From Catenuloplanes niger (GTDB taxonomy: Bacteria; Actinomycetota; Actinomycetes; Mycobacteriales; Micromonosporaceae): 64,000 nucleotides of DNA. The stretch's first letter is position 1; each line of letters begins with the position of its first letter. Location: contig NZ_JAVDYC010000001.1 of NCBI RefSeq assembly GCF_031458255.1, positions 3,357,001 through 3,421,000 on the forward strand, in the 5' to 3' direction. Below are positions 9,433-18,766 of the stretch, one piece after another. Under the pieces are notes generated by a model. It was not told the DNA's origin. It saw only the letters and a program-made list of their open reading frames with translations, and searched no databases. Position numbers and translations under genes: made by a program.

Positions 9433-9802
9433 CGACCGCGGTATGACACTTTTCGGCGCCGACGATCGAGGGGCGGCAGCCTTTCCCGGGTGGCACACCG
9501 CCCCGTGACGACACGGTTCGCACTGGTCCGATCCGGGCGGTTGCGCGTTCCGTCCGGCGGGTCGTCACGATCACTTCAGATGGTGACTCATCGCGGCAAG
9601 CCACCGAAGACGCCCGCGTGCCGCGATAAGCCGGATAAATCCGGCCAACTCGCGAGGGCCTGCCTCAACTGTGCGCGATTCCGATCAGACGGGGCAACGC
9701 ATTTACCGCCACCACCACGTGCCACCCGGCCCTACGGATCCGCGCGGCTCACGTCGGTCGGAACTCGGCCACGAACCGCCGGCGCCACACGCCGCGGGCC
9801 AC
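9433..9802. other. Gene-free stretch before the repeat array
   Basis: No frame with convincing actinobacterial codon use or protein motif was found on either strand. The stretch is less GC-rich in places (for example around 9595-9715) than flanking genes. Nothing else is recognised. Confidence 0.5.
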
Positions 9803-10560
9803 CCGCGATCAGCTGCGGATACCACAGCCACGGCACAGCTCACGGCACCGGTGATCAACCGCCAACCCGCGGCACCACGGAGCTCACGCGCCCGCGATCA
9901 GCCGCGAATCCGATGCACCGCGCGCGCCACCGCCAATCAGCCACCAACCACAGCACCACCGCGCACGCCACCGGCGATCAGACGCGAATCCGCTGCACGC
10001 GCGCACACCGCCGGCAATCAGCCACCAACCGCAGCACCGCACTCACGCCGCCCGCAATCAGCCGCGAATCATCGGCACGCGCGCACGCCACGGGCAGTGA
10101 GCCACGAATCCGCGCACGCGCTCACGCCACCACCGATGAGTCACGAACCCGCAGTCGCATCGCACACCGACCCCGCATACCGCATATCTCGGGCGATCAG
10201 TCGCGAACCGGCAGCGGCATCGGACGCCCACCGCGCACCGCACCCGACCGAATTCATCGTGGATCGTAGAGCGGCATCGCGCACCGCACTTCGCCGGCAA
10301 TCAGCCGTGAACGGTGGTGGCGCCGCAGGCGCGTTCTGCCGATGATTCAGCCGCGAGTGGTAAAGGCATCACAGGCAGACCACGCAGGCCGCATGTTGCC
10401 GGTACTCGGTCGCGAACCGGCAGCGGTATCGCTCACCTACCGCCGCACCGCACCGCACCGCACCGCACCGCACCGCACCGCACCGCACCGCACCGCACCG
10501 CACCGGTGATCAAACGTGACCGGCAGCGGCATCGCAATACCCACGGCACCGCGCATTCCA
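9803..10560. repeat. Degenerate ~40-bp tandem repeat array
   Basis: About fourteen imperfect copies recur every 39-45 bases up to 10132 and more irregularly after that. Each is built on GATCAGCCGCGAATCCG followed by a GCAC/CGCACGCCACC stretch. Clear copy starts are near 9803, 9849, 9893, 9932, 9973, 10013, 10053, 10092, 10132, 10191, 10292, 10341, 10399 and 10505. Copies have diverged by substitution, so the array is old. There is no constant-repeat/variable-spacer pattern, so it is not CRISPR. No supported gene overlaps it. Confidence 0.8.
10443..10505. repeat. (CCGCA)12 pentanucleotide microsatellite
   Basis: Twelve uninterrupted copies of CCGCA plus a partial copy lie inside the larger degenerate array. 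Unlike the surrounding units it is perfect, implying recent slippage. It lies more than 300 bases from the nearest stop codon, so phase variation of a coding frame is unlikely. Confidence 0.95.
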
Positions 10561-10750
10561 CCGGGAAAGCCGCGCACCGGCAGCGAAACGCGTCCTTGCC
10601 GCACGTCGCACCCGGCCGGAGGTCAGCCGGGAACCGGCGGCGGCGGTGCGGACGGAAGCCGCGGGAGACGTGGCCGGTTCGACGGTGGGCAACGGCGGGA
10701 CCGGCTCCGGCGCGGCGGCCGGAGCGGAGCGCCGGCGGAGTCGGAGGCCG

Positions 10751-10794
10751 CCGCGGGTTTGCCCGCGGGAGCACGCCCGGCGTGCCCACGCCGG
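10751..10794. terminator. Two hairpins after the GGDEF-EAL gene
   Basis: CCGCGGG-tttg-CCCGCGG (10751-10768) and CCGGCGTG-cc-CACGCCGG (10777-10794) are stacked stem-loops 48-91 bases past the stop codon of the gene at 10842 on the minus strand, a plausible terminator pair. Confidence 0.6.
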
Positions 10795-10841
10795 AAGCGG
10801 GAAAATCGCCTTCGGTCTTCCTGCCTGGCGGATCGGCCGGG

Positions 10842-13430
10842 TCAGGAGGCGTCGTCGGCGGCGCGGAGCGGGACCACGGTGGCGCGGGTGGCCGAGTCGT
10901 GCAGGCTGCGGAGCAGGGAGACGATCTTGTCGCGGCGGACCGGGCGGCAGAAGTGGTAGCCCTGGCCGGAGTCGCAGCCGAGGCTGACCAGGGCGGCGCG
11001 CTGGTCCGCGGTCTCGACTCCCTCGGCGACGACGCGCGCGTTGATCCGGCGGCCGAGTTCGACGGTGGCGCGGATGACGGCGGTGGCGCGGGTGGAGCCG
11101 GCCATGTCGCGGACGAAGGAACGGTCCACCTTCAGCTCGTCGACCGGGATGCGGGTGATGAAGCTGAGCGACGAGAAACCGGTGCCGAAGTCGTCCAGCG
11201 AGAGTTGGACGCCCAGCTCGCGCAGGCCGTCGATGACGTCGTCGACCGCGCCGGTGCGGCTCATCGCCACGGTCTCGGTGATCTCCAGGACCAGCAGGTG
11301 CGGCGGTACGTGGTGGCGGCGCAGCAGCGCGCCGACCTCACCGGGCAGCCGCGGGTCGAGCAGGTTGCGGGCGGACAGGTTCACCGAGATCGGCACGTCC
11401 AGGCCCTGTGCCCGCCACTCGCCCGCGGTGGCGAGCGCCTGGTCCAGCACGTACCCGGTGAAGCGGGCCAGCAGTTCGCTCTCCTCCACCGCGCGGACGA
11501 AGTCGGCCGGCGTGAGCAGGCCACGGCGCGGGTGCTCCCAGCGGATCAGCGCCTCGACGCCGGTGGGCGCGCCGGTCGCCAGGTCGACCGCGGGCTGCAT
11601 GTCGAGGACGAGCTGGTCGTCGGCGGCGAGCGCGGCCCGCATCTCGGCCAGCAGTGACAGGTGGTCGACGGTGGCGGCGTCGGCGGCGCTGTCGTAGGCC
11701 GCGATCCGCGCGTTCGCGGCCTTGGCCCGGTACATGGCGTGTTCGGCCTGCCGGACCCGCTCGGCCATGTCGGCCACCCCGGCCGGGCTCACCGCGACGC
11801 CGACCGTGACCTCGACGGACATCAGCACGTCGCAGACCTCGACCGGCTCGGACAGCCGTTCCGCGATCTGCCGGGCGCGGCGCAGCAGCGGCGGCTCGGC
11901 CGGGGGCGGCGGCGCCTCGTGCGGCGTCTCCGGCGCGACCGCGATCATCGGCCGGGGCGGCGGGACCGCACGGTACGCCCGGGGCCCGTCCGCCGCGGTG
12001 AGCAGCAGCGCGAACTCGTCGCCGTCCAGCCGGGCCAGCAGCTCGCCGGGCCGGGCCAGCGAGAGCAGCCGGTCGGACAGCGTGCGGAGCAGCGCGTCGC
12101 CGGCCGCGTGGCCCATCGCCTCGTTGACGCGCTTGAGCCGGTCCACGTCGAACAGCAGCAGCGCGGCGGGCGCGTCCCGGTCCAGTTCGCCGAGTGCCGC
12201 GTCGCCCTCGGCGAGCAGCGCGACCCGGTTGGTCAGCTCGGTCAGCGGATCGTGCGCGGCCTGGTAGACCGCCTGTTCGGTGAGTTCGTGAACCTGAGCG
12301 CTGATCGCCGCGTTTCCCAGGGCGAGAGCGAGTGCGTCACCGTACGCGGAGAGAACCGCCTCGTTCGTGGACGCCGCACCGGTCGGCGCCGAGAAGTGGA
12401 CGCGGATCTCGCCGAGCAGGCGCTCGGCGGCGACGAGCGAGCGGGCGACGAGCGTGTCGGGATCGGAGGGTTCGTTGGCCGGAGGAGCGGCGACCACCAG
12501 GCCGTCGTGGTCGGCGGTGTACCGGTTCACGCCGGTCGGCGTGACCACGTCCACCTCGACCCGCTCCGCGCCGAACAGGTCCAGCGCGCCCTCCGCGCCC
12601 GCGGTCGCCACCGCGCGCTGGTCCGGGCCGGCGAGCGTGCCGGTGGCCGCGGCGAATGCGATCCAGGTGCGCCGGTCCTCCTCGTGGCGCAGCCGCTGCC
12701 CGTACGCCCGGTGGATGAACCACAGCGCGGGCAGCAGGAAGAACAGCCAGCGCGGGTCGACCCCGATCACCGCGACGGACGCGATGCCGACCAGCACGTT
12801 GCCGGCGAAGAGCGGCAGCTTGGCGCGGAGCGCGGGCCAGGCCAGCACCGGAACCGGCAGGCCGTGCCGGACCGTGAGCGTGAGCACGGCCAGGCCCACG
12901 GAGACCGCCAGGTACACCGACGCGGCCGCGGTGAGCTGGAGCGCACCGGCGAACGTGAGCGCGGCGCCGGGTGCCGGGCCGATCGCGAGCGCCAGCGCGG
13001 CGGCCGCGGCCGTGCCGGCCACCAGGGACGCTCCGGCGTGCACGGTGTCGGCGGTGGCACGGTGCGGGCGGCCGGCGGAGAGCACGGTCCAGGCGAGCAC
13101 GGCACCGGCGGCGGTGGCCGCGGGCAGCCACTGCGCGGGCAGCAGGTGCAGGCCGACGATGAGCGCGGCCTCGCCCCAGGTGAGGCTGACCGAGCCGGTG
13201 GCGACCTGGACCCGGACGCGGGCGAGTTGGCCGCACGCGACGAGACCGGCGACGACGGCCCAGCGGATCGGCGTGGGCAGCCCGCCGGTGAGCGTGCCGG
13301 CGGCCGGGAGCAGCAGGCCGAGCAGTGCCGCCGCGAGCCCGACCGCGAGAACGGAGGCGTGCAGCGTGCGGACCGCACCGCCCACTGTGGAGTGACCGGC
13401 GGTGCTTCGGCGATCACTAGTCGTAGACAT
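10842..13430 (-). CDS. Membrane GGDEF-EAL cyclic-di-GMP protein
   Basis: 862 residues. Residues 20-245 are strongly hydrophobic, consistent with about eight membrane spans. A GAF-like linker (250-385) follows, then a GGDEF domain (390-575) and an EAL domain (590-845). The GGDEF signature reads DGDEF (469-473), a variant that may or may not cyclise. A proline-rich insert of about 30 residues (488-515) sits just after it. The EAL part keeps its catalytic residues (EALIRWEHP, SVNLSARN, LEITET, LSLDDFGTGF, ELKVDR, AEGVET, SGQGYHF), so phosphodiesterase activity is likely. GGGGGCGG lies 6 bases before the ATG. Confidence 0.92.
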   Translation of the reverse strand: MSTTSDRRSTAGHSTVGGAVRTLHASVLAVGLAAALLGLLLPAAGTLTGGLPTPIRWAVVAGLVACGQLARVRVQVATGSVSLTWGEAALIVGLHLLPAQWLPAATAAGAVLAWTVLSAGRPHRATADTVHAGASLVAGTAAAAALALAIGPAPGAALTFAGALQLTAAASVYLAVSVGLAVLTLTVRHGLPVPVLAWPALRAKLPLFAGNVLVGIASVAVIGVDPRWLFFLLPALWFIHRAYGQRLRHEEDRRTWIAFAAATGTLAGPDQRAVATAGAEGALDLFGAERVEVDVVTPTGVNRYTADHDGLVVAAPPANEPSDPDTLVARSLVAAERLLGEIRVHFSAPTGAASTNEAVLSAYGDALALALGNAAISAQVHELTEQAVYQAAHDPLTELTNRVALLAEGDAALGELDRDAPAALLLFDVDRLKRVNEAMGHAAGDALLRTLSDRLLSLARPGELLARLDGDEFALLLTAADGPRAYRAVPPPRPMIAVAPETPHEAPPPPAEPPLLRRARQIAERLSEPVEVCDVLMSVEVTVGVAVSPAGVADMAERVRQAEHAMYRAKAANARIAAYDSAADAATVDHLSLLAEMRAALAADDQLVLDMQPAVDLATGAPTGVEALIRWEHPRRGLLTPADFVRAVEESELLARFTGYVLDQALATAGEWRAQGLDVPISVNLSARNLLDPRLPGEVGALLRRHHVPPHLLVLEITETVAMSRTGAVDDVIDGLRELGVQLSLDDFGTGFSSLSFITRIPVDELKVDRSFVRDMAGSTRATAVIRATVELGRRINARVVAEGVETADQRAALVSLGCDSGQGYHFCRPVRRDKIVSLLRSLHDSATRATVVPLRAADDAS

Positions 13431-13574
13431 CGGCGACCGCCCCCTTTCCGCGCAGGGTCTGGGGATAATTACACCCCCCGGCGGAAGGCTAAGCCAATCG
13501 CGGAGCGCGCAACAGGGGTTGACGCCCCGGCCACAGTGCGGATCCGACCACAGAGGCTGGTCAGCGTCGCGCGC

Positions 13575-13868
13575 TCATTTCTGGGGAGCGCTCCCGCTCT
13601 CCTCGCGCGCCTCGGTCTCGGTCGCCGGGTCTGTCGGATCGAGGACTTTCTCCTCGCCGTCCTTCTTCGTCGGCGCCGGACCGGCCGTGGGCGGTGGGAA
13701 CGAGTCGGGCAGCCGGCGCAGCCGCTTGTTCATGCTCCGGATCAGGAACACGGTCGCGATCGCCAGCAGCACGATGATGAGCAGGCCCAGCGGCCCGGTC
13801 AGGCCACCCGTGCGCGTGTCACCGAAGTTGTTCTGCGCGAGCAGGTCCAGACCAGTCGGGGTCACCAT
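13575..13868 (-). CDS. Small single-span membrane protein next to mca
   Basis: 97 residues: a short N-terminus, one membrane helix (LGLLIIVLLAIATVFLI, about 27-43), a basic stretch (NKRLRRL), then an acidic, proline-containing cytoplasmic-type tail. No named motif. GAGGAGG lies 6 bases before the ATG. It ends 144 bases before the GGDEF-EAL gene and begins 44 bases after mca on the same strand. In M. tuberculosis a small protein also follows mca, so the pairing appears conserved; function unknown. Confidence 0.8.
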   Translation of the reverse strand: MVTPTGLDLLAQNNFGDTRTGGLTGPLGLLIIVLLAIATVFLIRSMNKRLRRLPDSFPPPTAGPAPTKKDGEEKVLDPTDPATETEAREESGSAPQK

Positions 13869-13912
13869 CCCGCCACCTCCTCGTTCTCACCGCCCACGGT
13901 ACGCCGGTCGGT

Positions 13913-14794
13913 TCAGCGCACCGTCACCGAGTCTCGGATCCCGGCGAACAGGTCCGTCTCCGGCAGCGTGCTGTCGACCAGCGACCGGGCCAGTTCGAAG
14001 TCCTCGGTCGGCCACACCTCGAGCTGGATCTCCCGCGGCACCTGGAACCAGAAGCCGTCCGGGTCGACCTGGGTGGCGTGCGCCCGCAGCGCGTCGTCCC
14101 GGACGTGGAAGTAGTCCCCGCACGGCACCTTCGTGGTGATCTTGTCGCCGCGGTCGCGGCTCTCGTCCCACTTCTCGATCCACTCGGCGTACGGCGAGGT
14201 GCGGCCCGCGGCCAGCATCGCCTCGTGCAGCGCGAGCACGCGGTCCTTGGAGAAACCGGAGTTGTAGTAGAGCTTCAGCGGCTGCCACGGCTCGCCGGCG
14301 GTCGGGAACCGGTCCGGGTCACCGGCCGCCTCGAACGCGGCCACCGACACCTTGTGGGTCATGATGTGGTCCGGGTGCGGGTAGCCGCCGTTCTCGTCGT
14401 ACGTGGTGATCACGTGCGGGCGGAACTCGCGGATCAGCTTGACCAGCGGCTCCGCGGCCACCTCCGGGTCCATCAGGCCGAAGCAGCCCTCCGGCAGCGG
14501 CGGCAGCGGGTCACCCTCCGGCAGACCGGAGTCGACGTAGCCCAGCCAGGCCTGCTGCACGCCGAGGATCTCGCGCGCCGCGTCCATCTCCCGGCGCCGG
14601 ATGTTGGCGATGTCCGCCCACACCTCCGGCCGGTCCAGCTTGGGGTTCAGCACGCTGCCGCGCTCCCCGCCGGTACAGGTGACCACCAGCACGGAGACGC
14701 CTTCCGCGACGTACTTCGCACTCGACGCGGCGCCCTTGCTCGACTCGTCGTCCGGGTGGGCGTGCACCGCCATCAGACGCAACTGCTCAGCCAA
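13913..14794 (-). CDS. mca: Mycothiol S-conjugate amidase
   Basis: 293 residues from a TTG start chosen by GAGGGAGAG 6 bases upstream and by alignment of the [15 protein letters not shown]-terminus typical of Mca. This LmbE-like zinc enzyme cleaves mycothiol adducts of toxins to mercapturic acids. The zinc site is visible as HAHPDDE near the N-terminus and HPDH (in [13 protein letters not shown]). The SGFSKDRV and WFQVPREI regions fit Mca better than its paralogue MshB. Divergent from the DUF4307 gene. The enzyme marks the organism as a mycothiol producer. Confidence 0.93.
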   Translation of the reverse strand: MAEQLRLMAVHAHPDDESSKGAASSAKYVAEGVSVLVVTCTGGERGSVLNPKLDRPEVWADIANIRRREMDAAREILGVQQAWLGYVDSGLPEGDPLPPLPEGCFGLMDPEVAAEPLVKLIREFRPHVITTYDENGGYPHPDHIMTHKVSVAAFEAAGDPDRFPTAGEPWQPLKLYYNSGFSKDRVLALHEAMLAAGRTSPYAEWIEKWDESRDRGDKITTKVPCGDYFHVRDDALRAHATQVDPDGFWFQVPREIQLEVWPTEDFELARSLVDSTLPETDLFAGIRDSVTVR

Positions 14795-14909
14795 CGCTGA
14801 CTCTCCCTCGTGACCTGCCGGTACGCGCATCCCCGCATGCTGCGAGAATGGACCGGACACATTCTGGCCGACCGGCCCCGACGTACCCAACCGCAGGAGT
14901 GTGGCACCG

Positions 14910-15344
14910 GTGACCGAGACCCCCGCGACAACGCCTGCGGCGGCCCCGGTGTTCCCCGCGGGCCGCTACGGCCGGCGGCGTGAGCAGCGCCGACGCCGCC
15001 CCTGGCTGGTCGTGGCCGCGCTCGCGGTGGTGCTGGTGATCGGCGTCATGATCGCGTACAGCGAGTACCAGAAGTACGGTGACCCGGCCTACGACGCCGA
15101 GGTGATCAGTTATACGGACGTCACGGACACCGGCATCGTCGTGCACTTCCGGGTGAACGTGCCGGCGGACGGCTCCGCGACCTGTGGCGTCCGCGCGCGC
15201 AACCGCGCCGGCGCCACGGTGGGGTCCGAGGAGGTCCGGGTGAACGGCGCACGGGGTGGCGAACCGGTCACCGTCGATCACCGGCTGACCACGACCGAAC
15301 GGCCGTTCATCGGCGAGGTCCTCCGCTGCCGCGCTAACTCGTAA
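14910..15344 (+). CDS. DUF4307 single-span membrane protein
   Basis: 144 residues. An N-terminal Ala/Pro and Arg-rich stretch ([15 protein letters not shown]) precedes one membrane helix ([19 protein letters not shown]), then an extracytoplasmic beta-rich domain with two cysteines (ATCGV, LRCRA) that may pair. The family lies beside greA and mca across Actinobacteria; function unknown. The GTG at 14910 was preferred over one at 14901 because AGGAG is too close to the first. It precedes greA on the same strand. Confidence 0.85.
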   Translation: MTETPATTPAAAPVFPAGRYGRRREQRRRRPWLVVAALAVVLVIGVMIAYSEYQKYGDPAYDAEVISYTDVTDTGIVVHFRVNVPADGSATCGVRARNRAGATVGSEEVRVNGARGGEPVTVDHRLTTTERPFIGEVLRCRANS

Positions 15345-15453
15345 GCGGTTTCGCGATCACTGGCGGTGAAACTCGGTAGTGAAATGGGTTGTCTCCCACT
15401 GGTAAGTTGGTAGTTCGACCCTGTTCGCCGCAAGCCATATGAGGAGATCGTCT

Positions 15454-15933
15454 GTGTCCACGACCTGGCTTTCCCAGGACGCGTACGACCGGCTGCAGGC
15501 CGAGCTCGACGAGCTGATCGCGGCGCGCCCCGTCATCGCAGCGGAGATCAACGAGCGGCGCGAGGAAGGTGACCTGCGGGAGAACGGCGGTTACCACGCC
15601 GCCCGCGAGGAGCAGGCCAAGCAGGAGCACCGCATCTCGTACCTCAAGGAGCTGCTCCGCGACGCGCAGGTGGGCGAGGCCCCCTCCGCCGACAAGGTCT
15701 CGCCCGGCATGGTCGTCACCATCTACTTCGACGACGACAAGGACGACACCGAGACGTTCCTGCTCGGGTCCCGGGAGATCTCCGCGACGACGGACTACAC
15801 CGTCTACAGTCCGGAGTCCGCGCTCGGCAAGTCCATCCTCGGCGCGTCCGGCGGTCAGACCTGCACCTACACGGCCCCGAGCGGCGCCGACATAAAGGTC
15901 ACCGTCGTCAAGTTCGAGCCCTTCGCAGGCTGA
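15454..15933 (+). CDS. greA: Transcription elongation factor GreA
   Basis: 159 residues, normal GreA size. The N-terminal coiled-coil finger (QDAYDRLQAELDELIAARP through EEGDLRENGGYHAAREEQ) carries the acidic tip residues (E-E-G-D) that stimulate RNA polymerase cleavage of backtracked transcripts. The C-terminal FKBP-like domain contains SPESALGKSILGA. The GTG start has GAGGAGAT about 7 bases upstream. It ends in a strong bidirectional hairpin facing ilvA. Confidence 0.94.
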   Translation: MSTTWLSQDAYDRLQAELDELIAARPVIAAEINERREEGDLRENGGYHAAREEQAKQEHRISYLKELLRDAQVGEAPSADKVSPGMVVTIYFDDDKDDTETFLLGSREISATTDYTVYSPESALGKSILGASGGQTCTYTAPSGADIKVTVVKFEPFAG

Positions 15934-15965
15934 CACCCTCACGTGAGGGCGCGGCGTTGACCTGA

Positions 15966-16010
15966 GGCCGATTTTCCGCAGGCACGCTCTTCGCCTGTGG
16001 AAAATCGGCC
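15966..16010. terminator. Bidirectional terminator between greA and ilvA
   Basis: GGCCGATTTTCCGCAGGC pairs with GCCTGTGGAAAATCGGCC (18 bp, one G-T pair), loop of 9 bases. The A/T runs inside the stem serve both convergent genes. A second small palindrome CCCTCACGTGAGGG lies at about 15937-15950. Confidence 0.85.
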
Positions 16011-16052
16011 GAAGGTCGACGCCCGAGAGCGCCCGAGCCGCCCGAGGGCCAA

Positions 16053-17279
16053 TCACTCGGTTCCCGGTGCGAGGCGGACGGAGTAACCGGCCTCGCGCAG
16101 GGCGCCGAGCACCTGCTTGCTGTGGCCGGTGCCGCGCGTCTCCACGGAGAGCGCCACCTCGACCTCGCCGATCCGCAGCATCGGGCTGTGCCGCAGGTGC
16201 TCGACGTCCACGATGTTCGCCTGCAGCTCGGCCAGCCGGGACAGCAGCCCGGCCAGCTGGCCGGGCCGGTCGCCGCACCGGACGGCGAACCGTAGGTAAC
16301 GCCCGGCCGCGGACAGTCCGTGCTCGATCATCCGGAGCAGCAGCAGCGGGTCGATGTTCCCGCCGGACAGCACCGCCACCACCGGCCCGTCGCCGACCTC
16401 GATCGCGCCGGCCAGCAGCGCGGCCACGCCGACCGCACCGGCCGGCTCCACCACCAGCTTGCCGCGCTCCAGCAGCATCACCAGCGCCCGCGAGATGTCC
16501 TCGTCGGACACCGTCACCACGTCGTCGACCAGCTTGGACACGTGCCGGAACGTCACGTCGCCGGGGCAGCCGACCGCGATCCCGTCCGCGATCGTGCCGA
16601 CGCGCGGCAGCCGCACCGGTGCGCCCGCGGCCAGGGACGGCGGGAACGCGGCGGCACCGGACGCCTGCACGCCGATCACCCGCACGTCCGGCCGCAGCGC
16701 CTTCGCCGCGACCGCCAGCCCGGAGATCAGGCCGCCGCCGCCCACGCCGGTGACGATCGTGCCGACATCCGGGCACTGCTCCAGGATCTCCAGCGCCACC
16801 GTGCCCTGCCCGGCGATCACGTGCCGGTGGTCGAACGGGTGGATGAAGACCGCGCCGGTCTCCTCGGCGAACTCCCGCGCCGCGACCAGCGCCTCGTCCA
16901 CGGTCGCGCCGCGGAACTCGACGGCCGCGCCGTAGTTGCGGGTCGCCGCGACCTTCGGCAGCGGCGCGCCGACCGGCATGAACACGGTCGCCGAGATGCC
17001 GAGCAGGTTCGCCGCGAGCGCCACGCCCTGCGCGTGGTTGCCGGCGCTGGCCGCGACCACGCCCCGGGCGCGCTCGGCCGCGGACAGTCGGGAGATCCGC
17101 ACGTACGCGCCGCGCACCTTGTACGACCCGGCCCGCTGCAGGTTCTCGCACTTCAGCCACGTCGGCACGCCGAGCAGCGCGGAGAGCGGCCGGGACGGCT
17201 CCAGCGGCGTGGTCCGCACCACGCCGCTGATCAGCTCTCGGGCCGCCTCGACGTCCGGCAGCGAAACGAGATCATCCAT
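16053..17279 (-). CDS. ilvA: Threonine ammonia-lyase with ACT domain
   Basis: 408 residues. A PLP fold II enzyme that deaminates threonine to 2-oxobutyrate for isoleucine synthesis. The Schiff-base lysine is K54 in AGSYKVRGA; ASAGNHAQG and the phosphate-binding GVGGGGLISG loop are present. Residues from about 335 form one ACT domain (AVRCGDRPGQLAGLLSRLAE), the short type. That type is often less isoleucine-sensitive or catabolic, so biosynthetic versus catabolic use is not settled. The start has only a weak ribosome site (GCGGAG directly abutting). Confidence 0.92.
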   Translation of the reverse strand: MDDLVSLPDVEAARELISGVVRTTPLEPSRPLSALLGVPTWLKCENLQRAGSYKVRGAYVRISRLSAAERARGVVAASAGNHAQGVALAANLLGISATVFMPVGAPLPKVAATRNYGAAVEFRGATVDEALVAAREFAEETGAVFIHPFDHRHVIAGQGTVALEILEQCPDVGTIVTGVGGGGLISGLAVAAKALRPDVRVIGVQASGAAAFPPSLAAGAPVRLPRVGTIADGIAVGCPGDVTFRHVSKLVDDVVTVSDEDISRALVMLLERGKLVVEPAGAVGVAALLAGAIEVGDGPVVAVLSGGNIDPLLLLRMIEHGLSAAGRYLRFAVRCGDRPGQLAGLLSRLAELQANIVDVEHLRHSPMLRIGEVEVALSVETRGTGHSKQVLGALREAGYSVRLAPGTE

Positions 17280-17330
17280 CTCCGCATCGTCCCACCCGCG
17301 GAGCCCTCGATGCCGGACCGGGCGAGACGG

Positions 17331-18716
17331 CTACCGCACCGCGGGAAAAACCGACGGCGCGTGCCGCGGCCAGGGTGCGGCCAGCTCGAACTGCCCGGCG
17401 ACCGCCAGCAACGTCATCTCGGAGCCGGGCGGGCCGACCAGTTGCACCGCGAGCGGCAGCCCGTCCGGGCGCACGCCGACCGGCACCACCAGCGCGGGCA
17501 GCGCGGCCAGGTTCCACGGCGCGGCGAACGGGGCGTACCGCATGCTGGCCCGCATGTTCGCCGCCCAGGACCGGGTGGCCCAGCCGTCGGCCGCGGGCGG
17601 CGTGGCGGCCAGCGCCGGGGTGAGCAGCAGGTCGACGCCGTGGTCGGCGAAGAACGCGATCGAACGGTCGCGCCAGGCCTCGCGGTCGGCCTCCCGCACG
17701 TACCCGCGGCGGGTGGTGAACTTCCCGAGGCGGACGTGCCGGCGGCTGCGCCGCTGCAGCGACCCGATCGCGACCCCGCGGTTGTTCGCCTCGGTCCAGC
17801 TCGCGCCGAACCAGGTGGCCAGCCCGCGCAGGCCGAGCGCGACCGGGTAGACCGGGTCCTTGGCGACCGCGGTGTGCCCGCCGGCGATCAGCAGCCGGGA
17901 GGCGGCGGTGACCGCGTCCCGGTTCGGCGCGTCGGCCGCGATGCCGGCGACCGGCGAGCGGGTGGAGACGGCGACGCGCAGCCCGGACGGCTCGGTCAGC
18001 TTCGCGGAGTCGCGGCCGGCCAGCACCGCGAACCCGATCGCCGCGTCCGCCACCGTGGTGGCCAGCAGGCCGTGCTCGGCCATCCCGAACCAGCCGTCGG
18101 TCTCCGGCGGCGGTGGCACCACGCCCCGGCCCGGCTTGAGCCCGACCAGGCCGCAGCACGCGGCCGGGATCCGCAGCGAGCCGAACCCGTCGTTGCCGTG
18201 CGCCAGCGGCACCAGGCCGGCCGACACCGCGGCCGCGGCGCCGCCGGACGAGCCGCCCGGCGTGCGGGTGAGGTCCCACGGGTTGCGGGTCGGGCCGTCC
18301 TCGTCGTCGGTGACCGCCCAGAGGCCCAGCTCCGGCATCCGCGAGGTGGCGACCACGACCGCGCCCGCGCCGCGCAGCCGGCGGACCACCTCGTGGTCCT
18401 CCTCCGCGATCGGGCCACGCGCCGCCGCCGAGCCGTTCCAGGTGGGCAGGCCCGCGATCGCGGTGTTCTCCTTCACCGCGACCGGCACGCCGGCCAGCGG
18501 GAGACGGGTGAGGTCGTGCTGCTCGTCGACCTTCTCGGCCTCGGTCGCGGCCTCGCCGCCGCGCACGACGCGGAACGCGCCGATCAGCGGGTCACGGCTG
18601 CCGATGTGCTCGAGGTGGTCGGCGACGACCTGGGTGGCGGACGTGTCCCCGCGGCGGACGCCGCGGGCGATCTGCTTCGCCGTGGCACCCACCCAGTTGG
18701 GCACCGGCTCCGTCAT
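17331..18716 (-). CDS. Amidase-signature family hydrolase
   Basis: 461 residues. Amidase-signature enzymes hydrolyse amides through a Ser-cisSer-Lys triad: here K82 (PVAVKENTA), S156/157 (TPGGSSGG) and the nucleophile S180 (GFGSLRIPA). GatA-specific context (gatB, gatC) is absent, so it is more likely a stand-alone amidase of unknown substrate than tRNA amidotransferase. GGGAGGGG precedes the ATG. It lies downstream of metB but a hairpin separates them. Confidence 0.88.
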   Translation of the reverse strand: MTEPVPNWVGATAKQIARGVRRGDTSATQVVADHLEHIGSRDPLIGAFRVVRGGEAATEAEKVDEQHDLTRLPLAGVPVAVKENTAIAGLPTWNGSAAARGPIAEEDHEVVRRLRGAGAVVVATSRMPELGLWAVTDDEDGPTRNPWDLTRTPGGSSGGAAAAVSAGLVPLAHGNDGFGSLRIPAACCGLVGLKPGRGVVPPPPETDGWFGMAEHGLLATTVADAAIGFAVLAGRDSAKLTEPSGLRVAVSTRSPVAGIAADAPNRDAVTAASRLLIAGGHTAVAKDPVYPVALGLRGLATWFGASWTEANNRGVAIGSLQRRSRRHVRLGKFTTRRGYVREADREAWRDRSIAFFADHGVDLLLTPALAATPPAADGWATRSWAANMRASMRYAPFAAPWNLAALPALVVPVGVRPDGLPLAVQLVGPPGSEMTLLAVAGQFELAAPWPRHAPSVFPAVR

Positions 18717-18735
18717 GACCCCTCCCGGAGTGTGT

Positions 18736-18758
18736 GGGGCCCTGAGTGCCAGGGCCCC
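18736..18758 (-). terminator. Terminator after metB
   Basis: GGGGCCCT-gagtgcc-AGGGCCCC, an 8-bp perfect stem, lies 9 bases beyond the metB stop codon and just before the amidase gene, so the two genes are probably transcribed separately. Confidence 0.7.
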
Positions 18759-18766
18759 GGTGTCGA

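Noticed and set aside
9803-10560. CRISPR array
   Set aside because: No constant repeat separated by unique spacers; whole units diverge evenly. No cas gene nearby.
9340-11657. Long plus-strand frames through the 40-bp array and beyond
   Set aside because: They are His/Arg/Pro/Thr repeats produced by the array and run antisense into the GGDEF-EAL gene; no start signal or conserved motif.
13431-13574. Promoter with a TAATTAT -10 before the GGDEF-EAL gene
   Set aside because: The AT-rich word is present but no matching -35 at a normal spacing was found, so it is not listed as a feature.
17331-18716. gatA (glutamyl-tRNA amidotransferase subunit A)
   Set aside because: Amidase-signature triad is shared by many hydrolases; no gatB or gatC is adjacent and the C-terminal region is unlike GatA.
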